From positions 292,127 to 356,126 of the forward strand of contig CM041092.1 of the NCBI GenBank assembly GCA_023079485.1: a stretch of DNA of 64,000 bases. The letters run 5' to 3'. The notes under the pieces were generated by a model. The model was not told the origin of the DNA, did not search any database, and saw only the letters and a list, made by a program, of their open reading frames with translations. Shown here in pieces: positions 1-12,700 of the stretch (positions within the stretch are counted from its first letter, which is position 1; each line of letters begins with the position of its first letter). The position numbers and the translations under genes were made by a program. Source of the DNA: Archilochus colubris (lineage: Eukaryota; Chordata; Aves; Apodiformes; Trochilidae).

Positions 1-17
1 ATGTAAACATGAGTATA

Positions 18-137
18 TTAACATTTCCGTGGCTGTTGAATAATGTAAATTCTTTTAGGTAGCATGTACTTCTCCAAGGCAGGCTGTGGCTTTTGGTGAG
101 CCACTTGTAATGCTGCTGCATGAATTCTGTGGCTCAT
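18..137 (-). CDS. DAPL1: DAPL1 coding exon 4 (C-terminus and stop)
   Basis: Acceptor TTAATGTTACAG precedes base 137. The exon encodes 39 residues beginning MSHRIHAAALQVAHQKPQ and ending RIYIIQQPRKC, then TAA at 18-20. VAHQKP and IIQQPRK are shared by DAP1 and DAPL1. The ATG that opens the exon is an internal Met, not a start. Only 17 bases of 3' UTR remain before the window edge. Confidence 0.95.
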   Translation of the reverse strand: MSHRIHAAALQVAHQKPQPALEKYMLPKRIYIIQQPRKC

Positions 138-3100
138 CTGTAACATTAACAAGGGGGAAAGAAGTTGAGATGGAATACAGATACTCTTCCTACATTCCAT
201 CTGACAAAAGTAGTTTTAAAAAGGTTGTAAAACCTAACCTCACAAACAGTACAAATACTCAATACCTAAAACTTTGTGCATATTATTAGAATTTCTGTTT
301 TCAAAGTGGTATTAGACTGACTAATTATTAGTGGTAGATTAAACCTGCAGATGTCAGATCAGTTGAAGCAAAATTAACTTTTTACCTTTTCTTTTAATGT
401 TTATCGTGATGGAGAAGCCCTGACAAACACAGATCATGTCCTTGCAGATATACTTACTTTTCTCAGTGCTTCTGCTAGCAAGACATCTGCAGTCTGAGTT
501 TTTGAAAAACTGGTAATGGCACTAAAAAACAAAAGAGAAGTATTTAGCATTTTCGCCTCAAATAAATGCTTTTTCCTTTAATTATTCAGACTTAATACAA
601 ACCACTTTATAAGAGAAATTTAGGTTTTAGAACGAAACACTTTAATCACATTAAAGATGATAAAAGGTTTGCTACCTCACAATAGAACAACAACAAACCT
701 GTGTGGGAAGCTGTTTTATTTACATATAGCTTTATACAAAAATCTCTATACAAGTATCCTTAGATATCTCAAAAGATATTTTCTTTTTTTGTACAATGTG
801 GAATAGCTTCACAGAGGCTGGGCACTGATATTCAGAACTACAAAATCTGACTTTGTAATTTTCTTGATTCCAATCTACACTCATTAAAAAAAATAAAATA
901 ATCTTCTGCTTTTGGGAAGTTTCTTTTGACAGCAGCAATTTGTCAAGCAAGAATGTTCTGTGCAAGATTATCTCACTAACTTCTTCATATTCCAATGAAA
1001 ACCAGCCATGTTATCAACATTCCACACATAAGCAATCTCAAGGCTATGAAGTAATTTAGTTCAGCAACAGGAAGAACTGTGGAATGTGTGCATTCTTCTG
1101 ATACTATTCTTTGCTGTGAATATCTGTATCTTAAAATGAAGTAAAGAAAAAACATTATTACTCTTGCACATGGAGTCATGTTCCTTAAATGTGACTCCTG
1201 AAATAGCAGATACTGCTTTAGTGAGATTACTGATTCTGATGAGGCAAGATACATTTCCTACTGATATTTCAATTTAGCAATCAATACAGTTTGCCACACT
1301 GACAAATAAAAGTTATGCAAGATGTGTTTATGCCACCAGATAACTATGACTGTGCTAAAAACAGCAGTAAAATTACACAAACAAGTGGCAATGAAAATAA
1401 AAGCCTTTTAACTTCAGAAAAAACACAAACCAAAACCACAAAAGTTATTAAAAAAAACAACTGCAAAAATCCAAGAACACACCAAATTTGAATAATTTTC
1501 TTTTAACAATGAGGTATAACCAAATAAAGTGTCAGAAAACTGTCAGACAAACATCTAGCTATTAACATGATGCACTATGGTGTATACTACATATCCCCTT
1601 TATAGCAGGTATGCTTTTTTAGAACTAAATCTTAAAGCTCAGCTATTGGCAAGCCCAAACTCAGCTCTGAATAGCCACTTTAAGTGTGACAGTGACTTTG
1701 GACTCTGACCCTATCAGATAATCGTACCTAAATCAGAAACTCCATCACAACCTCCTCTGTGACTTCTGTCCCACTCCAGTATGTATAATATATTAACCAT
1801 CAATTCTGGCACAGAGAACTAGCATACAGGAAAGAAGGTAGTGTTACTGCCTCAGCTTTGTTCAAAATAATTGTATTTTAGTTTACTGTTGTCTAAGCCA
1901 CACAGAAACACATAAGAAAGGAGAAAGAAACACATAAACAAAACCCCACAGCAGTGATTTCTGTAGCCAGCCTGCCAAGAAATAGTGTTAATATGCCAGT
2001 GTTAAATGTGGCTAGACTGTTAATTTAAGTTACTGAGATGGTTACAGCATTTTAGAGGAACAAAATAAAATCATATCTTGGTCCAAAAACTGAGATGAGG
2101 TATTAGTCTAGTCACAAGCTTCCCTTTTAACTCCTGGCAAAATAATCTATTTCATGTTACTAGATTACAGTACTTTGTAGTGACTGACAGAGACTCTGCT
2201 ACCAAAGTTTCAGTCTCAACTTACATTTTATTATGAGCAGACAAGAGGGATAAAAGTATTGAATGCACACAAGTTACAATGCCCAGAAGTACTTTAGATG
2301 CATCCCCCCAAGCACAGTACTGATAACAGCTGAAAATTCACATCTTCTGTGTCCTTGCACATATTCTGATCATCACAACGAGGAGGATATGTACACCATT
2401 TCCTTGCACAGCAAGGTCAGAGGTACCAAAACACAGCAGTTCCCAGAACAAATCACTGCATCAGGCTTCTCAGAATAAAATCTTAGTGTCACACTGACTA
2501 CTTTCTGGGGATCGCAGCAATTATGAGGGGTGCTAGACATAATGCAAGAATTATGTAATTCTAGATATGCCCCAAAAGAACTGTAAGTTCTTTTTGTTTT
2601 GCTCTGAAGTACCTTGAAGTTGCCTTTCACTTAGGAATTGCATAACTGAATTTAAGAATTAAACTCTTAAAAAGTTTAAGATGTGTCTTTGTTTCCAGCC
2701 TTCAGCCCATTACCTATCAACTTCAACTATGAAGCAGGGTGAAGATGCCCTGCAGTGCTGTACCTTGACTTTTCTTTTCCTGGAGGTTTAGCATTTTTCT
2801 CAACAGGTCTGTTTTCTTGCTTTTTAGGCACTCTCATACCTCCAGCTTTGACTGCAAGAAGAAAATACAATTTTTGTAAATATATCTACAGAATTACATG
2901 CTGTATTAGATACACTTAGGAGAAGAAAAAATAGTTATACCTGAGACTAGTAACAAAAAGTCACCTTTCAATTTTTACCTCCATACTTCACTTTTAAATA
3001 CACACATATGCAGAAGCAAGCCAAAGACATCCAACAAAGACTAAAATTCTATGTCACAACATACTGAAATCAAATTCCAAATACTACAATCAAGAAGTCA

Positions 3101-6071
3101 GAGGGGCTTTGGTCCCTGCTAAGTGTATTAACCTAACATCTTATAACATTAAGATCCATTCCTCCCCCTTAAACATCAGATGTAAGAGTTTCCATTTTAA
3201 ATTTAAGAAAGCAGATACACACAATGCCATCAACAGCAATTAGGAGTTCATTATGTGCTTAAGGTATTCTAGAATAAACCAAATAATGTAGATAGGAACC
3301 AGCTGCAAACTTATCTTCTCCTGGTGTTCTAACAAGTTTAATTATATTTTGTTAAGATATCTGCCAATCAGAAAACCAATTAGTACTAATTAAGCTACAG
3401 AACAGGAAACAGTAATAATTTAAGTTCTAATGCATGTCAGAAATTTCAGCTTGGAAAAAAGAACGTAAAGTTATCTAAAAACACATCTTGAGAGAAATAG
3501 TTTCTCCATGTTCACTAGGGGTTTTTAAGTTTTCGAACTGTTAAAGAAAGAACAAACTTAGTATACATTTCTCATTGTTTTGAAAAAGCTACTTCATCTT
3601 GAATCAAGGTTACTATTCCTATAATGAATAATCAAAACTAGAGTTTTCAAAATGAAGTATTTGGTGATAAAAGTGAATAGGGAATGAAGAAAACCTTCAA
3701 GAATTACCCAGCTAAATAACATAAGAAATGTATTGGGCCATTTCTGGGGGAGCAAGTGTGCCCATCTGTATCTAACACCCATTTTCTATCAAATCTGACT
3801 CATCTTCTTTTATTTCCTGGTTGAAGGCTTAGTTTTAGAAACAATAGTTTTCCTTCAGTTATGTCCAAAGCAGCCTCGCAGTGCTGGAGCTGCACAGTAT
3901 CTAGGCTTGGCTTTTCTTTTTTTTCAAAATTGAACATTTCATTTGCTGTATAAGCATCAAATGAACTGCCTGGCAGTCTTGGAGCTGCAAATACACTCGA
4001 GATCGAGACAGAACCAAATTCTTTTGAGATGAGAGTCAAACTGTAAAATGAAAAGTCTCCTCTGAAAACAAAGTGTCAGCCATTTCCAGTTATCTGCCAG
4101 TCAGGACAATCAAGGTGTGAAACTCCTCTATGTCATTGTAAGCAGGACTTTACATGAGAAGCATCTTTAAACAAAAATGAAGGATTTGAAACAAACAAAC
4201 TACAAAACCACAAAAAAGTCTGGAATATTTCAAGACAGGTATCTTCTCTACATCACATTCTCTTTATAACAAGTTCACCCAGAACACCAAAGCAAGTTAT
4301 CCCAAGTATTCCTCCACAGCTTGCAAGGTACTTTTTGGCTTTTTGGGAATGAGTCAAACTGCAAATGGGAACCCCACTAAAATCTGAGAAGCAGATAAAA
4401 ACCGTTAACTGAACCTAGATCAGTGATTTTGGGTTTGTGACCTTCACTAAGCACTCACATGCAGGACTGGCAATTTCAAGATACAAGCATTGTTTTGTGG
4501 TTTTAATTGAACAGAGTGAAGAGATACAGACACACAATGGCAAAGACATTCTCTCACTATGAAGTTTTACAAAGGCACTAAGAGGGGCTGTGATGATGGT
4601 GGGCAGGAAGGAGAAATATATCCAAAATTGGAAGAAATATTTAAACACCAAGAAGCCAAATTTTAATATAGCGTTTAGTTTTTAGATTTAAGTGCCTTGT
4701 AAACCACATAATCTAAGAGGTATGACCTAAGTGTCAAAACCTTTAGTAACTTCCCTATTAAAACCACTGTATAGAGACTGGATGTGGCACTCAGTGCCAT
4801 GGTCTAGCAACCGCAACGGTGGTTCAAGGGTTGGACTCGATGATCTCTGAGGTCCCTTCCAACTCAGCCAATTCTATGATTCTATGATATTTTTAAAGAA
4901 AGGAGGAACATTCCCCTTGTTCCCCCTCAAAACAAAGCCCCGCTGAGCCCCCCTAAAATCTAAACTGAAAACAAAGGCCCTGGGCTCTGCTGAATCCTGA
5001 GGCTACTTGTGGATACCAAGTCACAATAAAGGTGTCTGCCTTCAATCTTCTTTGCTCACTAAGCTGAAGAAACTTACTCCTGCCATCCCTCCTCCTGTTA
5101 GAGCTGGTCACTTCCAGTCCAGTGACAGATGAGCCTCACCAAGATGCACTCTGGTGTCATGTCAATCAAAACCAAACAGCACCCGCACTGGGGCACAGAC
5201 TGCGGTGGTTTAACAGCGCTTTCAGCTGTAACTCAACCACAGACAAAGCCACAAAAATCCAGGAAAGGACTAAAGACAAGTGAAGATGAAAAACAAAAAA
5301 CCCTGAACAAACTACTTACGTCACAAACTTATGTAAAAGCATGCTTAAAAAATAAACTTTACATTGATGTTGGCTCTGTTTTGAAGTACCAGCTCCACAC
5401 AAGTACAGAAGAGGCCGGCACGGGATCTGGGCACCGCCTCCCGCATACCTGCCGTGCCTTCAGGGCGGAGACACCGCGTCCCTAGAACGCTGCTGCCCCT
5501 CTCTCCCTCCATGGCGAGATGACGCATTCCTGATAAGGGAGCGGCAGAACCTCTCGCCCCTCTCCCCCATCAGGTACAAAGTCAAGCAGTTCAAGTTTAC
5601 ATTGAATGGCACCGGACACCAAGGTGCTGCAGCCCTGGAAGAGGCGGGACAGGCTGAACACGAAGGAGTTTTCTGCCGACACCGGGGCGAGCGGAGCTGG
5701 CACGGGCTCTTCAGACGCGCAGCTCCTGCCGAGGGTCCGGGCCCGGGCCCTGCATAAGTGGATGGGGTCCCAGCTGCTCCGCGCCGCCGCTCCGCGGTCC
5801 CTCGGGCCCCGGGAGGGGCAGATGAGAAGCCCGCCGGTGCAGGAGCTCTAGCGACCGCGCCCCGCAGAGCTCGCCACGCTGCCAGCGGTCCTCGGGAGCG
5901 GAGGTGCCCGCCCGCGAAGAGGAGAGCGGCGCTCAGAGCCCTGACACCGCCACGCACCACACACCGCTGCCGCCTCCCCTCGCAGCCCGTCCCTCACACC
6001 GCCCCGGCCCTACCTGCCGGGGGCAGGACACCCCGTGGCGCCAGCGGCGGCGCGCGCGTTCCCCTCCTCAT
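18..6071 (-). CDS. DAPL1: DAPL1, death-associated protein-like 1 (whole coding span, 4 exons)
   Basis: Small basic protein of the DAP/DAPL1 family. In vertebrates DAPL1 is linked to epithelial differentiation and to growth restraint in retinal pigment epithelium; DAP family proteins have been described as autophagy or translation modulators. Joining 6014-6071, 2764-2851, 458-521 and 18-137 gives one open frame of 109 residues (human about 107). Family hallmarks are visible: PPAVKAGGMR near residues 17-26, KSSAI at the exon 2/3 join, VAHQKP and PALEK in exon 4, and the C-terminus RIYIIQQPRKC. All junctions are GT-AG and keep phase. No signal peptide or membrane segment is seen. It lies head-to-tail with PKP4, as I recall for human 2q24. 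The main doubt is the first exon, because a second phase-compatible candidate exists at 5449-5512. Confidence 0.93.
138..457 (-). other. DAPL1 intron 3
   Basis: A 320-base AT-rich intron with GTAAGTATAT donor and TTACAG acceptor. No repeats or other features were recognised in it. Confidence 0.85.
458..521 (-). CDS. DAPL1: DAPL1 coding exon 3
   Basis: A 64-base exon between a TTTTTTAG acceptor and a strong GTAAGTA donor. It completes a serine codon split with exon 2 and encodes AITSFSKTQTADVLLAEALR plus K, aligning with human AIANVAKIQTLDALNDALEK. It ends in phase 0. Confidence 0.92.
522..2763 (-). other. DAPL1 intron 2
   Basis: A 2.2-kb AT-rich intron with GTACAG donor and TTTTTTAG acceptor. 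The short ORFs inside (for example around 732-1254 and 2263-2630) have no recognisable content and no conserved motif. Confidence 0.85.
2764..2851 (-). CDS. DAPL1: DAPL1 coding exon 2
   Basis: An 88-base exon with acceptor TTCTTCTTGCAG and donor AAG|GTACAG. It encodes VKAGGMRVPKKQENRPVEKN and then AKPPGKEKS, with split codons at both ends. VKAGGMR is the most conserved block of the DAP/DAPL1 family, and the Lys-rich remainder matches the human exon in length and charge. Confidence 0.95.
4773..4887 (+). mobile_element. CR1-type LINE 3' tail fragment
   Basis: Starts with GACTGGATGTGGCACTCAGT, continues through GGTTGGACTCGATGATCTCT and ends in two copies of ATTCTATG(A), the usual CR1 3' end. 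It is a severely 5'-truncated dead copy without coding capacity, antisense to DAPL1 inside its first intron. Confidence 0.9.
5449..5512 (-). other. Possible alternative first exon of DAPL1
   Basis: An ATG at 5510-5512 in a strong GCCATGG context opens MEGERGSSVLGTRCLRPEGT plus A, then CAG|GTATGC, a good donor. The leftover base has the same phase as the preferred exon 1, so splicing to exon 2 would give GTAVKAGGMR and a 111-residue protein. The peptide does not resemble the conserved DAPL1 N-terminus, so it may be an alternative first exon or chance. Confidence 0.3.
6014..6071 (-). CDS. DAPL1: DAPL1 coding exon 1 (preferred start)
   Basis: Within the CpG island, an ATG at 6069-6071 in a GCGCCATGA context opens MRRGTRAPPLAPRGVLPPA, followed by donor GCAG|GTAGGG. 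The single leftover G joins exon 2 to make PPAVKAGG, exactly the human DAPL1/DAP1 block, and the distance from Met to that Val (20 residues) equals human. This is why it is preferred over 5449-5512. The true transcription start was not determined. Confidence 0.72.
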
Positions 6072-6203
6072 GGCGCAGCCTCGCGGCAGCACCCGCGCGA
6101 CGGGCCTCTCGTGCGGCTCCTGAAGCGGCGCGTGAGGCGGTGCGTGGCGTGGCGCGAGGCGGGGCGGGTGTCGCCGTGGGCGGGAGGGGCGGAGCGGCGG
6201 TCG

Positions 6204-6375
6204 TTCAGTCAGTCAGTCAGTCAGTGAGTCCATCAGTCAGTCAGTGAGTCAGTCAGTCCATCAGTCCATCAGTCAGTCAGTCAGTCCATCAGTCAGTCCA
6301 TCAGTGAGTCTGTCAGTCAGTCCATCAGTCAGTCAGTCCATCAGTGAGTCAGGCCGTCGGTCAGTCCGTCAATCA
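6204..6375. repeat. Degenerate (CAGT)n / (CCAT)n tetranucleotide array
   Basis: About 170 bases of imperfect 4-bp units: runs of CAGT interrupted at intervals by CCAT, GAGT, CTGT and, near the right end, CCGT variants. It begins within about 10 bases of the last GC box upstream of DAPL1. Ser-Gln/Ser-Pro/Val repeat ORFs read through it but are translations of the microsatellite. The ordered interruptions suggest an older array that has undergone higher-order duplication. Confidence 0.9.
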
Positions 6376-6647
6376 CTGCCAGAAGTGCCCCACAAGTCTG
6401 TAAAGGAGGAGGAAGGGAGAGGCTGATGGAAGTGGATTAACACCGTGAAGGGCTGGGGTGAGTGACCAGCTGCTGTTCCACCTCATTCTGCTGGACGCCT
6501 CCACTGCCTGTCAGCCCAGATCACTTTGTCTTTATTCCTTTTTCTTTTGTCATGGTTGTTCATCACTGACTTAGTAAGTGTGCTGGCGGTGGTACAAAAA
6601 GGTGATACAAGCTTCTGTTTTTGATGTGTGAGAAGAATCCATTAAAA

Positions 6648-6782
6648 TCATAGAATCATCAAACCATAGAATGGTTTGGGTTGGAAGGCACCTTACAGAC
6701 CACCCAGTTCCAACCCCCTGCAGGGACAGGGACACCTCCCACAGCCCAGGTTGCTCAAGGCCCCATCCAGACTGGCCTTGAA
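6648..6782 (-). mobile_element. CR1-type LINE 3' tail fragment
   Basis: The plus strand reads TCATAGAATCAT, then ATAGAATGGTTTGGGTTGGA and later GTTGCTCAAGGCCCCATCCA, the reverse complement of a CR1 3' region. The 3' terminus therefore lies at the left. Truncated and non-coding, in the intergenic space upstream of DAPL1. Confidence 0.9.
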
Positions 6783-9700
6783 TCATACACAGTTTCAATA
6801 AAAAAACCATACACAAATACTACTCAGTTTTAAAATTCTCTAGATAGTATCCAGAATACACATGCAGCATACCAGTGAGTTACTTGTACTCTGAAATCAA
6901 GCCTGGAAGACTCTGTTGTGAGTTGTATACATACAAACAAAAGGTTCAGAAACCCCCTTTGTCTCCAGGTGTGTTACAACTTACTGTCACAATTCAACAA
7001 TACAACTGCAGCCTTTAACAAATCCTTCTAAATTATCTAATGCATAGTTATAAGATGGTGTTATACTACTTCAACTGTGTAAAAGTTTCACAGAATTTAA
7101 TAAAAATAAATACCTATTTTTATTTTTAAATTATCAAGTATTTAATCACTTCACCCACAAGATCCAATTTTTTCATTCTGATAATTTAGCCCAAATTTCA
7201 TTTGTTCTTTGAAAAGCTGTGGTTGTAATTAGATCTTTGGCCACAATCAAGTCTCTTTGCCCTCAGTAGCACCATTAATCCCACCCTTAATTAATACAGA
7301 ATGTTGATAAAGTGGCTGGTGACATTTTTGTTAGATATACTTTCAAAGAGGTACCATGAATGATAAAATTTTATACCAATGAAAATGGCATTCAAAACTG
7401 GAGTGAATTAGGAACATCCATTATTTTTCTTTGTTGCTTGACATATTGTATAACTAGTCACAGTAGGCTTCACCTGAAAATTTTCCAGTACTGGATGGCA
7501 CAAGCAGATTTTTCATTTGTGATTTTACACAATTTTCCATGTATAGTTTGTTGTCACTAGACAGTGACATAGCGTCAATGAAATATGCCACAGTCTATTA
7601 GTGATGAAGGAGCTCGTGTGTTTTCTGCAGCTGGTAGTGCCTTGGATCTGTCTCAGGGTAGTGTGGCTCGTGGAATATCCTGCAGAAGTTGGAGAGACCT
7701 GCTTACTGGAAACAATAAAGTACACAGCTTCAAAAGAAGGGTTCAGTAATGTTTTTTCTTAATGCATATGAAACTTGTGTTATTGAAACCTAATTCTAAA
7801 AATAGCTACTGTCAACTACTCGACTTGGTAAGATTTTCTGAATCTTGTCTGATTTTTATCATCCCAGAGTTCTATTTCATTGTGTTTGGAAAGAAGATTG
7901 TCCAAAATTAATGTCCTATGTAGGAACTGCATCACCCAAGATACATGTCTGATTATTATAATCTTGCAGTGAAATAGAAAAACTGGGAGTAGATATAGCT
8001 CATGTGGAGTTATGAATTTGATAAACTTCTTCACAGCTTCATTTTTATAATTTAAAATTCCATTACAGAATTATCTTCTAGTGCAATACTCAATGGCATG
8101 AAAAGACATCTATGAAACAATCACTCAAAGTTCCCTGACACATGTGAGAGTGTCTCCTGCCTGAATCAGAGAGCAAAATCTGAATATATTGTGATGAGAC
8201 TGTTAATTTTATCTGCTAGCATTTGCTGAAACCATGGCACAGAATGCAGAAACTTTTGTGTAAACATGTTGCTTTGCTGTAAACATGCTCTGTTTTGCAG
8301 TGCCAAAGCATTTCATCACAAAAATTAGCCAGTTTAGAGATTTTGAAAGCAAAACATGAAAGAAAAATATGTATTTGTTAACCCTGTTATTTCTTTGAGA
8401 TTTTTCTCATTCTTGGAGATCAAAATTAAAAGCAAAAGGAGAGAGAATGTAAAAATAGGATGTGATTATGTGGGATCAGAAGCACAGGGGAAACGAAGCA
8501 GAAAAAGCAGAAGAGAACATGGAATAAGAAGCCAGTAGGAATTTGCAGCATGACAGCTACCTTATGGACGACTACTGTTAGCTTAGATTTTAGAGCAGGA
8601 AAAGTTAAGGATACCTAGTCCAAAGCAGATCTATTTGATACTGTAGTTCTGTATGTATGAGGCAGGAAATAGCTTTGAAATGCAGCAATTTCCTCCCTAG
8701 AAAAGCAACTTTGCTCTTATTAAAGTCAATACTACTGCATGTCTCTGCCAGTTAGTATTTAGCTTGAAATGGATGATAACAATTTTAAATGGGGAAAAAA
8801 AATTCTTTCAGGTTCAATGATCTGAAGGAGAGTTACAAAAAACGCTTCATCTGAAGTATTTGTTCTGTAGTTAGGGGTTTTTATATTTATGTTACTCCAC
8901 CTCAGCAAAGAAATACTCATTTTTCAGTTTATTCAGATGAACTTGGGTGCGGTACCCTCCTAAATGTGAGAGCCACATGGTTTGAGAGTTTGTTCTTAAG
9001 ATAACACAGATAATTTATTTTCTCCTTACTTGCTAATAGTGATTGCAAATGTACCGAAATCATCACGACATCCACATGGAGTTGTAAATCTGATTTTGTT
9101 TCATGCTTTAATTTATTTAGATGTTTTCTTCCTTTTGGAAATGATTAGTCCGGTTTTTCTGTGTGGGAGAAATGAGTGAGGGAGTTATTCTGTTATCTGG
9201 GGCAGATACAGCACTTTAACTGTGGTAACAGTCATAAGAAATTTTTTCAAGTGGTGCTCTGGAACACTTTCACCTTTCACAACAATTTCTTCTTTAGAAT
9301 CTACATTCTACAGGCAAGTTACTACCTGATTACAAAGTTTGAAAAGTCAATTGGCAGAATCAAGAATCAATACGTTTCCAAGAATACTGTCTACTTCATC
9401 TAATCTAGCTAATAGCTATTAGCATAATTATGAACGAGACATCGTCCACATATAAACCAAGTATGTCACAAAGGCACATGGAGTATCTTCCTCATGGATC
9501 ATCTTTGCATTCCTATTTCTGTGTTGTTAAATCTATTGCTCATGACTCTGCAGTATTTTCCCTTATCTGCTCTATCTCCAGAACTGCTTGTTTTTAAATG
9601 TCAGTAATACAGATTTGTGGCTACTGATATAAACTGACACTGTTTTTACATCTGGTAATTGACTGGTGAATTAGTACTGCTGTTTTCTTAAGCCCAGTTA

Positions 9701-12700
9701 CAGATAGGCAATAGATTTTTCAACAGAGTGAATATGGCTAGTTTTAGATTCTGCAGGGGCACAGTGAAGACAAAAAAATATTCCAGTACAATGGACATGA
9801 CTTTTTTATGAATAATGCTTTAAAATTGTTTTCCTTCTGTCCTGGGTTTTTCTTGTCTGTTTATAGTAGTTTGGCATAAAGTTAATAACGCTGCAAAGAA
9901 TGCTATCATTAAGTACCTAAAACATGGAGAAGACCAATTAGTGAAGGCAGAAATATGTTCAGTGATTTTTTATATTTATGTAATTGTTTACTAGTGTATA
10001 TTTATGCATCTCACAAAATCTCTGGGAAGTCTGAGTGCACCTCTTTAAAGCTTTCCTTTTCCTTCTAGGAAATCTGAGATGTTCAAATCCTGGTTCTTAT
10101 CTGGATGCCAGTTGTTTCGCAGACTGCAAGAGAAAAAAGAAGGGTCCATGCACTGTATGATGCATGCTGGAAGGAAAAGGGTAATATTATGAAGGAGAAG
10201 ATATACCTTACTGGCTAATTTTTGTTTCTAGGATCAAACTTTTCTTGACAGAGTGACTAGAAAGATACACATTTGTCATCAGGTGTTTTATCCACCTAAG
10301 TGTCCTTGCTAAAAAAAAATAATAAATTACTGGGTAGTGAAATAAGTGAATCATTGATACAAAATTATATTGCATCACACTGAGCGCTATGGAAGCCCTG
10401 ACATAGACTTCATTGTTCTGTCATAACAGCAATACTTGTTTCCTCAAAGGTTAAACATGAGAATTCACTGTATTTTGGTGCTGTTGATAATGGCTTTGTA
10501 CCTTTATTTCCAGAAAACAGCTAAATGGTAGGAAACAATGCAAGGCAAACATTTTTAGTATCTTCCAGGTTTTACATGTTATGTGATATTGAACTCCCTG
10601 GAGCAAGCCACCTATAAGTTTCTTGTCATAGAATCTATTTTTCTGATCCAAAGCAACTTTTTGTGTTGGAGTGAGTAGCCACTAGAGGGCATGTGATATT
10701 CAGAAATTGAATGGTAATGTTTTACCAAACATAACTTCATACTCGACCCAGCTGTAAACAAAAAGTTTACCTCTTCTGTGCCAGGTAGAAACTGATTCAA
10801 ATTCCTCATTAATTGCTATTGAAAGAGCAGCTTTCTGAAGCAGTAGTTATTACAGTTTACTCCTTGGAAGCATGTCAATAACCTGGAAAATGGGGGCAGA
10901 GAAATAGGAATTGCCCCTGGTCTAGATTGGCTGGCTGTCATTTGTGGCAGGGTTGGGATAACACTGCAGTAGTATAGAACTAAAACGAATTGCTGTTTTG
11001 AGGAATAAAAGTGAAAGTTAAATAGGAGGAAAATGTTGTAATTGGTAAGTGGTTACAGAATGTAATGAAGTTTTGCAAAGGCACTGGACATGCATAATCA
11101 ACATTAGTTTTAGTATACTGATTTTTCTTCCCTTTGTGTTGCTATGATAGTTAAGAGGAGATTCATGTGAGCTCCACTGCAGTCTTTGTATAGTTCAAGA
11201 TTGAAGATAAGTAAACTGCAGGTCCGCCTCTTTAGCTGCTACTTGATGAGCTTTTTCAAAGACAATGTTGTGCAGACATAACGGGTTAGTCCTTATGTCT
11301 TCTGAGGTGCAAGTCACTCAGAAGAAAAGGAGAAGGAAACAGAAACACAAAGATTGCTCTCGTTCTCCCTTCAGACTACAGACAAGGATGTCTGGGGCAG
11401 TAATACTTATTATGAATATACCTGATACATGTCACAGAGTGCAGAAGTCTTGGGGAAGCACCTCCTCCTTGTAATCTCATATATGTGCTGCCTGTAAAGG
11501 GCAGTAAGTGATTTCTCTGTACTATGTTGGCAGAGAAACAAAAGTATTTCATATTCTTTTAAGTGTAAGAATACAGATAAACCGCCAGTAGATGGTGGTC
11601 ATGAAGCAGAGGAATTGAGGATCCTGAGGGCTGGCAAGCTGCAGTGAGCTTTCACAGCTCTTCATATCTCCTCTTAGCCCACCAGCTTTGTAAACTACAC
11701 AACTCACACCCCTGTGCATCACTAGGACAGTCTCATGCTATTTGAAGAGAAATCTCCCTCTTAGCATGCTTGTCCCCATAGCAGCTACAGCACTATGGAC
11801 AGTTTGTCCTTAGTGTCAATAAATTTACAACTACACAGGATAGTGCTACTACATTGCACCAAACAGGCTTTGTGGTCTTACCTGTTAGCTGCTGCCATGA
11901 CTAGCACGTTATTTTAAAACCACTGGCATTAGGGAAGACTGGGGCAAAGAAAATTGCCTGGCAGCTGGATCTGCGTAAAATCCATGGAGACACCCAGTGA
12001 GCATTTTCAGAGTGACTTGGGTTTTTTTGCGCAGTTTATGTCAGCTGGCTCTGTTGAAGACTATATTATTGATTTAAAATATGGGTAATTCCTAATACTG
12101 ATCAAACAAATGGACTTAGAAGTGTACTTGCATCATAAGGGAAAAGTTTTAAAAAGCAGTTGAGAGTTGTTTGCTCAGTCTGTTTTACAATCTTTACTGA
12201 CAACATTTCTAACTGGTAAACAGTGGAACTGCATGGATGATGCAGTCAGTCTAAGCAGAGCTGTAACAGAATTTCCTTTGTAGCCATTAGTATCTCAGCC
12301 AAGATCAGGGGTTGACACCTATAAAAATTAAAATATTTTATTATTTCGTTTCCAGTGCTTGAATGTTTAATAATATCAGCAATCTAGACAAACTTAAACT
12401 AAGTGCCTTTTTGACTGATGAATGGCCTTATCCTTGTTTCATCGTATGTGCTTACAGTTATGTGCAATATTTGAAGTTAGATAAATTCTCTTCTAAAACA
12501 ATGTAGTAACCTCTCTGGATGTGTGACAGCTTTAAACAGAATCTGGATCAATAGGAGTGCTGGAGAATTTACAGCCATACTGCTGGAATGTATATTTTGT
12601 TCCCCTATTAAGCACTCATACAAGGATTGATTTTTTGGGGAAAGGGAGCTGTCAGCTGTAGTAATTCAGCATTTCATGTGATGATCTCAGTTTCCTGTAT

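Larger units (their letters stand above)
2852..6013 (-). other. DAPL1 intron 1
   Basis: A 3.2-kb intron with GTAGGG donor and TTGCAG acceptor. It holds a CR1 tail in the opposite orientation (4773-4887), the alternative first-exon candidate at 5449-5512 and the downstream half of the CpG island. Otherwise nothing was recognised. Confidence 0.7.
5400..6205. promoter_or_regulatory. CpG island over the DAPL1 5' end
   Basis: A sharp rise in G+C and CpG compared with the AT-rich flanks. It contains DAPL1 exon 1 and, on its upstream side, several GC boxes (GGGGCGGG at 6161-6168 and a doubled GGGCGGG/GGGGCGG at 6178-6192) expected to bind Sp/KLF factors. No convincing TATA box is seen. The many short ORFs on both strands here are by-products of base composition. 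Because the island is wide, divergent transcription to the right is possible but not shown. Confidence 0.75.

Noticed and set aside
5460..5960. 166-codon minus-strand ORF in the CpG island
   Set aside because: An open frame due to high GC. It shows no family resemblance, and it does not use the DAPL1 donor phases.
6035..6426. ORFs rich in Ser-Gln-Ser-Val/Pro upstream of DAPL1
   Set aside because: They are translations of the CAGT/CCAT tetranucleotide array. All frames are similarly open, and there is no conserved context.
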